Assembly: GCA_036346395.1 (NCBI GenBank)
Contig: CM070615.1
Span: 1,865,534-1,929,533, forward strand
DNA: 64,000 nt
Origin: Hsuehochloa calcarea
Lineage: Eukaryota; Streptophyta; Magnoliopsida; Poales; Poaceae
Direction of reading: 5' to 3'
In this document: piece by piece, positions 62,961 to 64,000 of the stretch
Numbering within the stretch: position 1 is the stretch's first letter
Layout of the letters: each line of letters begins with the position of its first letter
Program-made: the position numbers and the translations under genes
Notes under the pieces: generated by a model
What the model was told of the DNA's origin: nothing
Database searches by the model: none
What the model saw: the letters and a program-made list of their open reading frames with translations, nothing else

Positions 62961-64000
62961 CGAGCAGGTCTTGCGGCGAATGCTTTGTGGGAATGTTCTA
63001 GTAAGGGTTGCTGCTACGGGGGCGTTAGTGGGAAGATGTCCCCTCCTAGCATGCTTCGCTTGTTTATCCTAGGCCGCAGCAGCTTTTGCGAGTTTGTGGA
63101 TCTCGTCCCATTGGTTCTCCATCTGACCGAGATTGTGTTGAAATGTTGATGCAGGAGAACCCATCGCAGGACGGTTAGTACTTATATGCCTAGCCGGCCC
63201 TACCTACCCGACTGAATTGTAATTGGGTTGGAGAAAATTTGTGTCCACGGGGCAACAGCCCCGAGGAGGAATCGTGTGGCAGCGTTGCGTTACATTTCTG
63301 CGGGAAGCAGACTCGTTGGGCCACGTCGCTGCGCAAAGCTGCCTCGTCGGGTCACATCGATCTTGAAAGCTGATGTCATAGAGTGTGTTCATGCCCTCTA
63401 AAAAGTATATATTGCAGAGTCCTGTCTTTTCGATCTAAAAATCTTAGGATGTAGAGTGTTGTCATGTCGATTTGAATATATGGCATCGTAGTGTGGTTAA
63501 ATGCATGTGAGTAGCCTACCGGCATAGCATGGTCTATTCTTTTCAAAAAGTAAAGTCACTAAGAATGAAGCCGTGCCCTCCGAGGACGAAGCTTGCGGCA
63601 ATCAAGTGGTCTCTTCGAGCTCCATCCTTCGTCGGACTCCACTGCATGGGTTGTTCCTTCTCAGAACACCTCCCCCTCATGCTCGTTGTTCATTACGGAA
63701 CTATTGAAATCAGTCACGGGGTCACTAGCATGGTGCGGGGAATAAACCGGCACATATGACAGATCAACCAAGGGGGGCATCGTTGTTAAGACTAGCACCA
63801 ACAAACTCTTGGGGAGGTTGCTGCTCTATTGGCGGGCCTCGCGAAAGATGGAGAGCGAATTCTAGTTTCTCTGTGTTACCATTCACCACATCCAAATTGT
63901 TTGGCAAATCTTTAACAACGATTGTCCTCTCCACCGCCACCTCCAACAACCGGACCTGAGATGCGAGCACAATATCATTGTACATGTCCCAATCATCGTC
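62961..64000 (-). other. unassigned right edge
   Basis: Short open frames occur on both strands. A 73-codon minus frame at 63764-63985 (MYNDIVLASQVRLLEVAVER...) is the longest without low complexity and may be an upstream exon of the degenerate gene at 62408. I recognise no domain. Confidence 0.3.

Overview
The window is plant nuclear DNA from a grass, most likely rice (Oryza) or a close relative. The evidence is ZmPK1-type S-domain receptor kinases, a grass-type F-box family, a centromeric-type (CRM/CRR-like) chromovirus, Mutator-like and CACTA elements, and a spliced 11-exon glutamine:fructose-6-phosphate amidotransferase gene. The genus is inferred from family resemblance, not tested. There are no operons, CRISPR arrays or prokaryotic features.

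Layout. (1) 1-28.5 kb is a nested transposon block sitting in a broken receptor-kinase gene (copy A). A copia element (1-4142) abuts its lectin domain (4143-4305). A CACTA end (4507) and CACTA-type hairpin repeats (15.6 kb) surround an F-box pseudogene, which is split by a gypsy element with 3.1-kb LTRs and a perfect GTGTG target duplication (6670-15358). A CRM-like chromovirus (16625-23906) lies in a tandem duplication. Copia debris leads into the kinase C-terminus of copy A (25640-26303), whose tail is interrupted by a Mutator-like element with a 9-bp duplication (26304-28457). (2) 30186-32617 is receptor-kinase copy B, complete apart from a 1-nt frameshift. (3) 33052-43265 is an LTR with CAGAT target duplications, split by a rearranged copia element. 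That element carries a 683-bp TRIM-like element in its integrase and an inverted partial LTR. (4) 44.6-48.7 kb holds two related LTRs in opposite orientation, enclosing a 554-bp duplicate of the promoter and first codons of copy B. (5) 49.8-55.8 kb contains a truncated copia-type LTR, a gag-protease-only gypsy remnant with its own insertion, and a LINE fragment. (6) 56.6-61.4 kb is the only clearly intact gene, GFAT, on the minus strand, with a TATA box. (7) 62.4-64 kb is a degenerate minus-strand zinc-ribbon-like gene and unassigned sequence.

Functionally, the two host genes of interest are GFAT (entry to the hexosamine/UDP-GlcNAc pathway) and the receptor-kinase group (membrane perception), which has one near-intact copy and two broken ones. 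Nearly everything else is mobile DNA. Several nesting events are resolved to the base by target-site duplications, so the relative order of insertion can be read directly.
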